Source: Ichthyophis bannanicus (taxonomy: Eukaryota > Chordata > Amphibia > Gymnophiona > Ichthyophiidae). From it: 64,000 bases of DNA. Made by a program: the position numbers and the translations under genes. The notes beneath the pieces were generated by a model that worked only from the letters and a program-made list of their open reading frames with translations, was not told where the DNA came from and made no database searches. Numbering within the stretch: the first letter of the stretch is position 1; the number at the start of each line of letters is the position of its first letter. Where the stretch lies: contig CM066032.1 in the NCBI GenBank assembly GCA_033557465.1, positions 57,572,955 through 57,636,954 of the forward strand. Direction: 5' to 3'. Shown one piece after another: positions 53,388 to 63,440 of this stretch.

Positions 53388-53837
53388 TTAGGCAGCCATA
53401 AGGTTTAGCTGTGGGTAACCCTTCCTCCAGCCATGAGGTTCTTACATAAGTGATCAGCTTGCTAAGAGAAGACATAAAGATTTCAGTAGGCACCCTTCCC
53501 CCACTCCAGGTCTGAGCACAATACCCCCTTGCCCAGAAATCAGCAGACTAGAGCATACTGGTTTGGACAGGTCACCCAGGCACCTTCCCCAGGGGCTGCT
53601 GATTGGTGGACAGAAAATACCTGAGACGAATGAGATTGTAGAATGAGTTTAAAAATGTACTGTATATAAGACAATGTAGGACGTCCTTCGTGGCTCAGAT
53701 TTTTGTGGAGACTGCTGGCTCTCTGTCTGGGCCTGTGCGCACATTAAAAGATCCTGTTTGCATTCCAGCCTGTCTGTGTGTTTCCTTCTGTGGGTGAGTG
53801 AGAGAATTAGAGCTTTTTCAGCTGCATGAATGCAACA
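53388..53837 (+). repeat. ERV 3' LTR
   Basis: 450 bp, with TTAGG at the start where the 5' LTR has TGAGG, and ending AACA. TATATAAG at 53663-53670. Near identity to the 5' LTR. Confidence 0.93.
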
Positions 53838-53841
53838 GTTT

Positions 53842-54371
53842 TAGAAGTTTGAGTTTATAGTATATCTTTTTGGTTGTTTGTGTAATATGGGTTGTAAAGT
53901 TAAGTGAGTGGTCAAAGATTACCCCTAGGTATTTAACTTCATTTTTAACCGAAATGTTGATTTCATTGATTCTAATTGTTGAGGGGGGAGAGAAGTTCTG
54001 ACTTCTTGTTATAAACATGGCATCAGTTTTTGTGAAATTGATGTAGGGGTTGTGGTTCTCTAGCCAGTTTGTGATTTCCAAGAGGCAGTCAGCAAGTAAT
54101 TGGGTTGGTGGGTTTAAGGTCTTCCATGGAAAATAGATCATTATGTCGTCCACATAAATATGGTAATTTATGCAGAATCTTTTAAATATGGAAGATATCG
54201 GTTGGATATAAATGTTAAAGAGAAGGGTGGAGAGCGCGGAGCCTTGGGGGAGAATCTGTTCTTGTTTGTAGGTATCTGACGTTTGATGTTCTATTCTAAC
54301 TGCCTGAGTTCTATTAGCTAAGTATGAGGTGAACCATTTTAGGACATTGTCTTTGATCCCTATCTGCTTAT
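53842..54371 (-). pseudogene. L2-e LINE RT, 5' part (continues from 41236)
   Basis: Minus-strand frame 54153-53818 carries a DDIMIYF catalytic block (the preceding bases give YV instead of YA), NFTKTDAMFITR and VKYLGVIFDHSLNF. Further upstream (54160-54370) are KWFTSYLANRTQAV and LPQGSALSTLLFNIYIQPI in a shifted frame. It joins the C-terminal part at 40440-41236 when the provirus is removed. Confidence 0.8.
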
Positions 54372-54683
54372 TTTATTTATTTATTTAAAAGGATTTATAT
54401 ACCGCTTTATCCTTAAATCAAAGTGGTTTACACATCAAACAAATCAAGTGGTGGGTGCGTGGGTGTGGGCATGCAGTGAAAAAGTGACAGAGCGTGGGTG
54501 TGAGTGGTGTACAATTGATTATGTGGTGAGCTATATACAGTATGAGCTATGTACAGGAGCTATTTACATTTTCTTGGTGAGGGGAGGGGATGCTGAGGGG
54601 GGTAGGGGAGGTGGTCAAAGAGAGAGGTCATTGGTCAGTTCAAGTGATGTCCTTGTATTGTTCTGTGAAGAGGCAGATAGCAG
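54372..54683 (-). mobile_element. L2-type 3'UTR (probably of L2-g)
   Basis: Minus-strand tail 'aaataaataaataaaata' at 54372-54388, with hairpin 'gtaaaccactttgatttaa' / 'aagcggtatataaatcc' at 54390-54435. It is followed by a CR1-B insertion and then L2 coding sequence in the same orientation, so it is likely the 3'UTR of the L2 at 55567-56625. Confidence 0.6.
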
Positions 54684-55566
54684 ATGAAATTTAATGTGGA
54701 CAAGTGCAAGGTTATGCACCTAGGGAAGAACAACCCAAACTATGGTTACACGATGCAAGGTTCCACATTAGGAACCACCACCCAGGAAAAAGATTTAGGC
54801 GTCATTGTGGATACCATGTTAAAACCCTCGGCCCAGTGTGCAGCGGCGACCAAGAGAGCAAATAGAATGCTAGGTATGATAAGGAAAGGAATGGAAAATA
54901 AAACAAAGGATATTATAATGCCTCTATACTGTTCCATGGTGAGACTGCACCTTGAATATTGTGTGCAATTCTGGTCGCCGTATCTTAAAAAGGATATAGC
55001 GATTTTAGAAAAGGTACAGAGAAGAGCCACCAAAATGGTAAAGGGGATGGAAGGATACCCCTATGAAGAAAGGCTAAAAAGGTTAGGGCTCTTTAACCTG
55101 GAAAAGAGACGACTGAGGGGAGATATGATAGAAGTCTATAAATTAATGAACGGAGTGGAACGGGTAAACGTAGATCGATTGTTTACCTTATCAGAATATA
55201 GAAAGACTAGGGGACATGCAATGAAGCTACAGGGTAAACTATTTAAGACTAATAAAAGAAAATATTTTTTCACTCAACGTGTAATCAAACTCTGGAATTT
55301 GTTACCGGAGGATGTAGTAAAGGCTGTTAGTGTAGCTGGGTTTAAAAAAGGTTTGGACAAGTTCCTGGAGGAAAGGTCCATAAACCATTATTAAGAAGTG
55401 ACCGAAAATATCAATGCTTGACCCAGTACAAGCATTGTGGAACTTGTGTCTCTTGGGGAAACTGCTAGGTACATATGACATAGATTGGCCACTGTTGGAA
55501 ACAGAATACTGGGCTTGATGGACCTTGGTCTGACCCAGTATGGCATATCTTATGTTCTTATGTTCT
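54684..55566 (+). pseudogene. CR1-B copy 5: ORF2 C-terminus and 3'UTR
   Basis: An uninterrupted 236-codon frame (54684-55394) from [14 protein letters not shown] to [19 protein letters not shown] and a stop, then the 3'UTR and tail 'cttatgttcttatgttct' (55549-55566). 5'-truncated just after the FADD region. The open frame and near identity to copy 1 suggest it is the youngest CR1-B copy here. Confidence 0.88.
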
Positions 55567-56625
55567 AAGAGCATCATTTTGAGCATCTTCCGGAAGTCCT
55601 TGAGGTCTGTTGTTGATCTCAGGTCGCTGGGGAGTGAATTCCAGAGCGCAGGTGCGGCCAGGGATAGTGTTCTTCTTGAAGTGTCCTTTCTGGTTTTAGC
55701 AAAGGCTCTGCGTGTGTTAATAGTGTCTGAGGTGCCTCTCCTCCTGGGTCTGGTGCCTGGGTCAGGTCTGATGAGGGGTTTCAGACTGTCTGCGGAGAGC
55801 TTCTGTTTGATTTTGAAAGTGTTTAGTAGGACCTTGTAACGGATGCAGGAGCTGGTTGGGAGCCAGTGGAGGTGGTTGAGAATGGGGGTGATGTGAGCGT
55901 GCCTTGAAGATCCAATTATTATTCGGGCGGCCGTGTTTTGGGCCATCTGTAATAGCCGGATTGCTTGTTTTGAGAGTCCAAGGTAGATGGGGTTGCAGTA
56001 GTCTAAGATGGGAGTGATAAGAGCTTGGCAGACGGTGCGGAAGTGATCCTGTGAGAGGATTGGCTTGAGGCGTCTTATGGTTCTCATTTTGAGGTATGCA
56101 TTCCTAGTGGCTTTGGCGATGTGAGATTGAAGGTTCAGATCTTTGTCGAGTGTCACACCAAGATACTTTACTTCAGGTTTTATTGGTATTGTGGTGTCGT
56201 TCAGCTTGATGACAAGAGGAAGAGTGAAAGCAGAGTTTCTGGTGATGATTAGCGCTTCTGTCTTGTAATTTACGGTTAAGTTGTTTTCCAGAAGCCAGCT
56301 AGTCATTTGTTGCAGACAGTTGGCTATACTGGAGTAGTCTGGGTTGTCAAGGCTGATGGGGGTGTATATCATAATGTCGTCTGCGTAGATGGTGTATTGT
56401 ATTTTGTTGTTTATGATGATCGAGCAGATAGGTTGTATGTACAGGTTGAATAGCAAGGCTGAGAGGGAGGAACCTTGTGGGTGGCTCTCAGAGGTCGGGA
56501 GGTGGTTGAGCCGCATTTGACTTGGAGGTATCTGTCAGTGAGGTAAGATGTGAACCAGTTCAAAGTGGTGCCATGTAGACCAATTCCCTGAAGTCTTGAT
56601 TGCAGATGAGATGTCTATAAAGATC
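55567..56625 (-). pseudogene. L2-g LINE RT and C-terminal domain
   Basis: The minus-strand frame 56516-55302 (its first part in L2, its end antisense to CR1-B) encodes QGSSLSALLFNLYIQPI, YADDIMIYT (intact catalytic motif), KYLGVTLDKDLNL, LDYCNPIYLGLSKQAIRLL, HLHWLPTSSCIRYKVLL and LWNSLPSDLRSTTDLKDF. All are L2-clade signatures. Upstream (56520-56625) LNWFTSYLTDRYLQV-type codons are in another frame. It stops at FIDISSA near 56600. Confidence 0.85.
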
Positions 56626-56629
56626 ATAA

Positions 56630-57277
56630 TGACGCCCTTCTTGAAATCAAATCCCAGACGCTTGCAGACCACTACGCCAAGAAACTTAACCCGCAAGTAC
56701 CCACTGCCACAGATCACAGTATGTCTATAACACTCACCCCTCAGAAAACCAACATGGTCCCGCATACAGAATCTGGTGCAGAATGGAACACTTTCCACCA
56801 ATTAAAAGAACAACAGGTCATAAACATCATAACCAATTTAAAATCCACCACCTCCCCTCGTGACCCATGCCCTGCGGCATGGATAAAAGCAACTAAAAAT
56901 GAAATAGCAAAACCAGTCACCCACATTGTCAATCAGTCACTTCAACAAGGTGTAATGCCTACCTATCTCAAGAGATCGCTTATAAGGCCCATCTTAAAGA
57001 ACAGATCACTCAACAAAAGTGATCCTGCGTCATATAGGCCAATCTCGAGTATATCTTTCTTAGCAAAAACAATTGAAAAAGCAGTCCAGCAGCAGCTGCA
57101 AGATCACATTGACGATAGGAAAGCCCTAGACATACATCAATATGGGTTCCGTCAGCATCACGGAGTAGAAACCCTGCTACTAGCACTCCTCGACAACCTC
57201 CTCAAGGGTCTTGAGAACAAAAATGACATGTTCATACTTGTATTTATAGACATCTCAGCAGCATTTGATACAGTACA
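56630..57277 (+). pseudogene. L2-h LINE RT, part 1
   Basis: Open frame to 57277: NLKSTTSPRDPCPAAWIK, QGVMPTYLKRSLIRPILK, DPASYRPISSISFLAKTIEK, QYGFRQHHGVETLL, FIDISAAFDTV. It is cut at AFDTV by CR1-A and resumes at 63512 with HSTLLNRLSSIGITG. Little decay on either side, so this L2 was probably young when hit. Confidence 0.87.
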
Positions 57278-59397
57278 TTTCCTAACCAGGGCTCCACACA
57301 TCAAACAGTAAGTAAGGATTTGAGGGTTTCTTTGTTTTTTTTTTTTTTTTATTAAATTGCTAGCTCTCTGACTGGGAGCTCTTAAAAGGGTTCTGTGTAT
57401 ACTTTTTAAAAGCAAGGTTACTTACATTTTTGCTGTTTTAGGGGAACTTTACTGGAGCACAGTAGGTTGCTGAACTCTGTAACCTCCTCAGATTCAGAAA
57501 CTGCTAACACCTAATCAGGTGTTAGTGGGCCTGTTTCCTGAGTGCAGTTGAAGCCTGCTTAAAAGGCTCCTGTGCCCTGCCCTTTTGAGGCTTTCCTAAC
57601 CAGGGCTCCACACATCAAACAGTAAGTAAGGATTTGAGGGTTTCTTTGTTTGGTTTTTTTTTATTAAATTGCTAGCTCTCTGACTGGGAGCTCTTAAAAG
57701 GGTTCTGTGTATACTTTTTAAAAGCAAGGTTACTTACATTTTTGCTGTTTTAGGGGAACTTTACTGGAGTACAGTAGGTTGCTGAACTCTGTAACCTCCT
57801 CAGATTCAGAAACTGCTAACACCTAATCAGGTGTTAGTGGGCCTGTTTCCTGAGTGCAGTTGAAGCCTGCTTAAAAGGCTCCTGTGCCCTGCCCTTTTGA
57901 GGCTTTCCTAACCAGGGCTCCACACATCAAACAGTAAGTAAGGATTTGAGGGTTTCTTTGTTTGGTTTTTTTTTATTAAATTGCTAGCTCTCTGACTGGG
58001 AGCTCTTAAAAGGGTTCTGTGTATACTTTTTAAAAGCAAGGTTACTTACATTTTTGCTGTTTTAGGGGAACTTTACTGGAGCACAGTAGGTTGCTGAACT
58101 CTGTAACCTCCTCAGATTCAGAAACTGCTAACACCTAATCAGGTGTTAGTGGGCCTGTTTCCTGCGTGCAGTTGAAGCCTGCATAAAAGGCTCCTGTGCC
58201 CTGCTCTTTTGAGGCTTTCCTAACCAGGGCTCCACACATCAAACAGTAAGTAAGGATTTGAGGGTTTCTTTGTTTGGTTTTTTTTTTTATTAAATTGCTA
58301 GCTCTCTGACTGGGAGCTCTTAAAAGGGTTCTGTGTATACTTTTTAAAAGCAAGGTTACTTACATTTTTGCTGTTTTAGGGGAACTTTACTGGAGCACAG
58401 TAGGTTGCTGAACTCTGTAACCTCCTCAGATTCAGAAACTGCTAATACCTAATCAGGTGTTAGTGGGCCTGTTTCCTGAGTGCAGTTGAAGCCTGCATAA
58501 AAGGCTCCTGTGCCCTGCTCTTTTGAGGCTTTCCTAACCAGGGCTCCACACATCAAACAGTAAGTAAGGATTTGAGGGTTTCTTTGTTTTTTTTTTTTTT
58601 ATTAAATTGCTAGCTCTCTGACTGGGAGCTCTTAAAAGGGTTCTGTGTATACTTTTTAAAAGCAAGGTTACTTACATTTTTGCTGTTTTAGGGGAACTTT
58701 ACTGGAGCACAGTAGGTTGCTGAACTCTGTAACCTCCTCAGATTCAGAAACTGCTAATACCTAATCAGGTGTTAGTGGGCCTGTTTCCTGAGTGCAGTTG
58801 AAGCCTGCATAAAAGGCTCCTGTGCCCTGCTCTTTTGAGGCTTTCCTAACCAGGGCTCCACACATCAAACAGTAAGTAAGGATTTGAGGGTTTCTTTGTT
58901 TGGTTTTTTTTATTAAATTGCTAGCTCTCTGACTGGGAGCTCTTAAAAGGGTTCTGTGTATACTTTTTAAAAGCAAGGTTACTTACATTTTTGCTGTTTT
59001 AGGGGAACTTTACTGGAGCACAGTAGGTTGCTGAACTCTGTAACCTCCTCAGATTCAGAAACTGCTAACACCTAATCAGGTGTTAGTGGGCCTGTTTCCT
59101 GAGTGCAGTTGAAGCCTGCATAAAGGCTTCTGTGCCCTGCTCTTTTGAGGCTTTCCTAACCAGGGCTCCACACATCAAACAGTAAGTAAGGATTTGAGGG
59201 TTTCTTTGTTTGGTTTTTTTTTATTAAATTGCTAGCTCTCTGACTGGGAGCTCTTAAAAGGGTTCTGTGTATACTTTTTAAAAGCAAGGTTACTTACATT
59301 TTTGCTGTTTTAGGGGAACTTTACTGGAGCACAGTAGGTTGCTGAACTCTGTAACCTCCTCAGATTCAGAAACTGCTAACACCTAATCAGGTGTTAG
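57278..59397 (+). repeat. CR1-A 5'UTR monomer array, 7 units of about 312 bp
   Basis: Units begin 'tttcctaaccagggctccac' at 57278, 57592, 57904, 58216, 58530, 58842 and 59152 (steps 314, 312, 312, 314, 312, 310); the last is partial (about 245 bp). Units are almost identical, differing mainly in T-run length. Each contains 'aacagtaagtaagg', a T-tract, 'tttttgctgttttagggg' and an inverted repeat ctaacacct-aatc-aggtgttag. Position and design resemble LINE promoter monomers. Confidence 0.95.
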
Positions 59398-59622
59398 TTC
59401 CCTCCCTACCCACCCCGGCTCTCACCCACCCCTAGTGAGCAGTCTTGCTTTATAGGGCACCTCCCCCTTTAGCAAATCACAGTGAATTGGACCAGCATAT
59501 ATTGAATATAATTAAAGAGATTTAACTGCTTTTTCTCTGAAAGGACAGCTGCGAAACCAGCTAGTACTTTTTAGATCTCTCTCTTTTGCTTTAACAGATA
59601 CCTAAGCTCCACAAACAGAACA

Positions 59623-60567
59623 ATGGCTGGGAAAAATCGTATTGCTAAAGCTGTTGCCCCCGTTACAGCTTCTGCCTCGGTCCAGACAGAGGTCCTAATG
59701 CCAGTTGAAGAACCGGTTCCATGTGCAGGGTGCCTGCATGCTGAAGCTCTGAGGAAACAAGTGGAGGAACTCAGAGAGGAGGTGGCGAGGCTGAGGAGCA
59801 TTCAAGACAGTGAGAAGTACATTGATGAGATGCTTCTTGCAGCAACCAGGCTCTCCAGCACAGGAGAAGATGGGTGCCAACAGAATGTCGATGGTTGGAC
59901 AACAGTCACCAGAGCCTGCAAAATCACCAATCCAACTTCTCCAGCCCTTGAATTGAAGAACTATTATGCAGCCCTGGAAGTGGAGGAGGTGAAAGCATCC
60001 CTGGAAAGGGAAGAACCAGAGTTCAAGTACCCCATAGTTGCAGAATCAGTGACCAGAAGGAAACGAAGGGTAGTGGTTGTTGGAGACTCTCTTCTGAGGG
60101 GTACTGAGGCGTCCATCTGCCGACCAGACTTGATGTCCAGAGAGGTGTGCTGTCTGCCTGGTGCCAAGATCCAAGATGTTACGGAGAGTTTGCCGAGACT
60201 CATCAAGCCCACTGACTATTACCCAATGTTGCTAATCCATGTTGGAACAAATGATACTGCCAGGTATACCTCGGAACGCATCAAAAGTGACTTCATGGCT
60301 CTGGGACAGAGGGTGAAGCAGGTAGGTGCACAGGTGGTGTTCTCTTCAATCCTCCCTGTTGAGGGTAAAGGCCAAGGCAGAGAAGCTCGCATCCTGGAGA
60401 TGAATGCATGGCTGCGTGGATGGTGTCTTCGAGAGCGTTTTGGTTTCCTAGACCATGGGATGCTGTTCCAAGGGTTGCAGAGCAGAGATGGCATCCATCT
60501 GTCCAAGAAAGGTCAACACATCTTTGGTAGTAGACTGGCTAATCTACTGAAGAGGGCTTTAAACTAG
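59623..60567 (+). CDS. CR1-A ORF1: coiled-coil SGNH esterase-type protein
   Basis: 314 aa, ATG at 59623, stop TAG 60565-60567. Residues 34-37 CAGC (a possible part-zinc site); 40-70 coiled coil (LRKQVEELREEVARL); 150-312 SGNH hydrolase fold with VVVGDSLLRG (nucleophile Ser155), HVGTND (206-211) and SRDGIHLSKKG (catalytic Asp289 and His292). Intact. The esterase ORF1 type is known in CR1-clade LINEs; it likely binds the element RNA, and its enzymatic substrate is unknown. ORF2 begins 11 bp downstream, so translation of ORF2 may depend on termination-reinitiation; that is inference. Confidence 0.92.
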   Translation: MAGKNRIAKAVAPVTASASVQTEVLMPVEEPVPCAGCLHAEALRKQVEELREEVARLRSIQDSEKYIDEMLLAATRLSSTGEDGCQQNVDGWTTVTRACKITNPTSPALELKNYYAALEVEEVKASLEREEPEFKYPIVAESVTRRKRRVVVVGDSLLRGTEASICRPDLMSREVCCLPGAKIQDVTESLPRLIKPTDYYPMLLIHVGTNDTARYTSERIKSDFMALGQRVKQVGAQVVFSSILPVEGKGQGREARILEMNAWLRGWCLRERFGFLDHGMLFQGLQSRDGIHLSKKGQHIFGSRLANLLKRALN

Positions 60568-60578
60568 ATTCGTTGGGG

Positions 60579-63440
60579 ATGGGTGAAGAAAGCCCCCAGG
60601 TAAGTGAAAGCCCCCAGGTAAGTGATACATTAAATACCTTTATGGAAATGGGTAACAGGGGTAACACATGGAAAGCAGTGTGTATTAATGCCCGTAGCAT
60701 GGGAAATAAGATCCCTGAAGTTGAAGCTTTGGTGGGAGTGGCTGACTTGGATTTAGTGGCAGTTACAGAAACATGGTTCACAGAAAACCATGACTGGGAT
60801 GTAACTATACCTGGCTATACTTTATTCAGAAAGGACAGGGTAGGAAGAAGGGGAGGAGGAGTGGCACTATATGTAAAAACTACTATTAAAGCTTTGGAAT
60901 TACAGAGCTTAAAAGGGAGAGAGGAGGCATTGTGGGTTAAACTAGAAAGAGGGAAAGAGAAATCTATTTGCATTGGTGTGATATACAGACCTCCCTCACA
61001 AGAGGAAGAGGTGGACAGAGAGTTAATTGAAGACATACGCAGCATTGCTAGGAAAGGGGAAGTGCTACTGCTAGGAGATTTCAATATGCCAGATGTTGAT
61101 TGGCACATTCCTGCTGCAGTATCATCTAGAAGTAAGGAGATCCTGGATTCTCTACAGGGAGAACTATTCAGGCAATTGGTAACAGACCCCACACGTGAAG
61201 GGGCCATACTGGACTTGGTGCTTACCAATGGTGAGAGTGTTTCTGATGTTGTAGTGGGAGATCATTTTGCATCCAGTGACCACCAGATGGTGTGGTTCAG
61301 TATTAGGACTAGGGCTGTTAGAATCCATTCCAAGGTGAAGATCTTAGACTTTAGGAAGACTAACTTTGCGAAGATGGGCCAATACCTCAGGGAGTCGTTA
61401 GTGGGATGGGAACAGCTGGGGGATGTAGAAAAACAGTGGGCAAAACTGAAAGGGGGTATTTTAAAGGCAACCAACCTTTTTGTTAAAATGGTAAATAAAG
61501 GCAAAAGGAACAGGAGACCGCTATGGTTTTCGAAGGAAGTAGCTGAAAAAGTGAAGAAAAAGAGGGAGGCCTTCATGAAATACAAGAGATCACAGAGAGA
61601 GGAAGACAGGCATCTGTATTTGGAAAAACTTAGAGAAGCTAGCAAAGTAGTCAAGAAGGCAAAGATTCAAAAGGAGGAGGAAATAGCCAATGCAATAAAA
61701 TGGGGGGATAAGACATTTTTCAGATATATTAGTGAGAAGAGGAAGGGCAAAAGTGGTATTGTCAGACTCAAGGGTGCAGGGGGGGAATATGTAGAAGCTG
61801 ATAAGGATAAAGCGGAATTGCTTAACAAATATTTTTGTTCTGTGTTCACAGATGAAGAACCAGGAGCAGGACCTCAGAAAACACCCACAAATAAGAACAG
61901 AAGCGAGGGACATCTTGAACAATTTTCAGAAGACTGTGTTCGTGAGAAACTAGCTCAACTTAAAGTAGACAAAGCGATGGGACCGGATGGGATACACCCT
62001 AGAATACTGAGGGAACTTGGGGACGTTCTAGCACCTCCACTGACTGACCTTTTCAATGCCTCGTTGGAGTCGGGAGTGGTGCCAAAGGACTGGAGAGAGG
62101 CTCATGTGGTGCCTTTACACAAAAGCGGAAGTAAGGATGTGGTTGAAAACTACAGGCCGGTTAGTTTAACTTCAGTGGTGATTAAATTATTGGAAACGCT
62201 GCTGAAAGAGAAAATAGTGAGGTTTCTGGAGTCCGGCGGATTACAGGATCCGAGGCAGCATGGATTCACCAGAGGCAGGTCTTGTCAGACAAATCTGATC
62301 GATTTCTTTGACTGGGTGACCAGGGAGTTGGACCGAGGGAGAGCTCTAGATGTGGTGTATTTAGATTTCAGTAAAGCCTTTGACACTGTTCCTCACAGGC
62401 GACTTATAAACAAACTGAGCACCCTAGGGATGGACCCTAAAGTTACTGCTTGGGTTAGTAATTGGTTGGGTGGGAGGCGACAAAGAGTACAAGTAAATGG
62501 AGCTCACTCTGAGGAGAAGGATGTTACCAGTGGTGTGCCCCAGGGATCTGTCCTTGGTCCGATTCTTTTTAACATCTTTGTTAGTGATATAGCGGAAGGG
62601 CTGTCGGGTAAGGTTTGCCTCTTTGCGGATGATACCAAAATCTGTAATAGAGTAGACACCCAGGAAGGTGTAGATAACATGAGCAGGGATCTAGCTAAGC
62701 TTGAAGAATGGTCTAGAATTTGGCAGCTGGGATTTAATGTTAAAAAATGTAAGGTCATGCATTTGGGCTGCAGCAATCCAAGGGAGCAATACAGTATAGG
62801 AGGTGAAGTACTTTTGTCCACTAAGGAAGAGCGGGACCTAGGCGTGGTTGTGTCTGATGATCTTAAAGTAGCTAAACAGGTAGAAAAGGCGACGGCAAAA
62901 GCTAGAAGGATGCTTGGGTGCATACGGAGAGGAATGGCTAGCAGAAAAAAGGAGGTGATAATACCTCTGTATAAGTCTTTGGTGCGACCTCATTTGGAGT
63001 ATGGTGTGCAATTCTGGAGACCGCACCTTCAAAAGGATGTGAACAGGATGGAGTCGGTGCAGAGGGTTGCTACTAAAATGATTAATGGGCTTCATTATAA
63101 AGCATATGAGGACAGACTTAAGGATCTTAATATGTACACCTTAGAGGAAAGGCGGGATAGAGGTGATATGATTGAGATGTTTAAATACCTCCGTGGCATA
63201 AATGTTCAGGGAGAGAGCCTCTTTCAATTGAAGGCAAGTTCTGCTACGAGGGGACATGGGATGAGGGTGAAGGGAGATAGATTCAGGAGTGATATGCGGA
63301 AATATTTCTTTACGGAAAGAGTAGTGGATCCGTGGAATAGTCTCCCAGTGGAGGTGGTAGAGATGAGGACAGTAACTGAATTCAAAAAAGCATGGGACCA
63401 ACACAGAGGATCTCTAAAGGTAGAAAGTGGACTGTTGTAG
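60579..63440 (+). CDS. CR1-A ORF2: endonuclease-reverse transcriptase
   Basis: 953 aa from the first ATG at 60579 (the open frame extends two codons further 5'), stop TAG at 63438-63440. Residues about 28-240 are an APE-type endonuclease: NARSMGNK, VTETWF (Glu), LLGDFNMPDVDW, SSDHQMVWF (Asp-His). About 240-430 is a basic linker. About 450-760 is RT: MGPDGIHPRILRELG, NYRPVSLTS, QHGFTRGRSC, YLDFSKAFDTVPH, SGVPQGSVLGPILFNIF, and FADD near residue 682. The remainder is the CR1 C-terminal domain. All catalytic residues are present, so the enzyme looks functional. Close relatives at 23337-26674 (CR1-C) and the CR1-B copies are broken. Confidence 0.95.
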   Translation: MGEESPQVSESPQVSDTLNTFMEMGNRGNTWKAVCINARSMGNKIPEVEALVGVADLDLVAVTETWFTENHDWDVTIPGYTLFRKDRVGRRGGGVALYVKTTIKALELQSLKGREEALWVKLERGKEKSICIGVIYRPPSQEEEVDRELIEDIRSIARKGEVLLLGDFNMPDVDWHIPAAVSSRSKEILDSLQGELFRQLVTDPTREGAILDLVLTNGESVSDVVVGDHFASSDHQMVWFSIRTRAVRIHSKVKILDFRKTNFAKMGQYLRESLVGWEQLGDVEKQWAKLKGGILKATNLFVKMVNKGKRNRRPLWFSKEVAEKVKKKREAFMKYKRSQREEDRHLYLEKLREASKVVKKAKIQKEEEIANAIKWGDKTFFRYISEKRKGKSGIVRLKGAGGEYVEADKDKAELLNKYFCSVFTDEEPGAGPQKTPTNKNRSEGHLEQFSEDCVREKLAQLKVDKAMGPDGIHPRILRELGDVLAPPLTDLFNASLESGVVPKDWREAHVVPLHKSGSKDVVENYRPVSLTSVVIKLLETLLKEKIVRFLESGGLQDPRQHGFTRGRSCQTNLIDFFDWVTRELDRGRALDVVYLDFSKAFDTVPHRRLINKLSTLGMDPKVTAWVSNWLGGRRQRVQVNGAHSEEKDVTSGVPQGSVLGPILFNIFVSDIAEGLSGKVCLFADDTKICNRVDTQEGVDNMSRDLAKLEEWSRIWQLGFNVKKCKVMHLGCSNPREQYSIGGEVLLSTKEERDLGVVVSDDLKVAKQVEKATAKARRMLGCIRRGMASRKKEVIIPLYKSLVRPHLEYGVQFWRPHLQKDVNRMESVQRVATKMINGLHYKAYEDRLKDLNMYTLEERRDRGDMIEMFKYLRGINVQGESLFQLKASSATRGHGMRVKGDRFRSDMRKYFFTERVVDPWNSLPVEVVEMRTVTEFKKAWDQHRGSLKVESGLL

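Larger units (their letters stand above)
41241..53837 (+). mobile_element. Class I (gammaretrovirus-like) endogenous retrovirus, defective
   Basis: A 12.6-kb provirus in L2-e with 450-bp LTRs and a GTTT target duplication (41237-41240 and 53838-53841). Order: LTR, primer site, 1.9-kb leader, gag, protease-pol, env, polypurine tract, LTR. Gag ends at an amber codon followed in frame by protease, as in gammaretroviruses, and there is one CCHC box. The interior has several frameshifts and stops and is split by a hAT element (49240-51668) and an L2 fragment (52310-52953), so it cannot encode virus. Confidence 0.93.

Noticed and set aside
41241..53837. Replication-competent endogenous virus
   Set aside because: gag, pol and env all have frameshifts or stops, and env is split by two insertions.
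57278..59397. Regular array suggesting CRISPR or satellite DNA
   Set aside because: Units are 312 bp, contiguous and without unique spacers, and are followed at once by an intact CR1; it is a LINE 5'UTR array in a vertebrate.
60573..60578. ORF2 start at TTG 60573
   Set aside because: A TTG start is unlikely in a vertebrate; the first ATG is at 60579, two codons later in the same frame.
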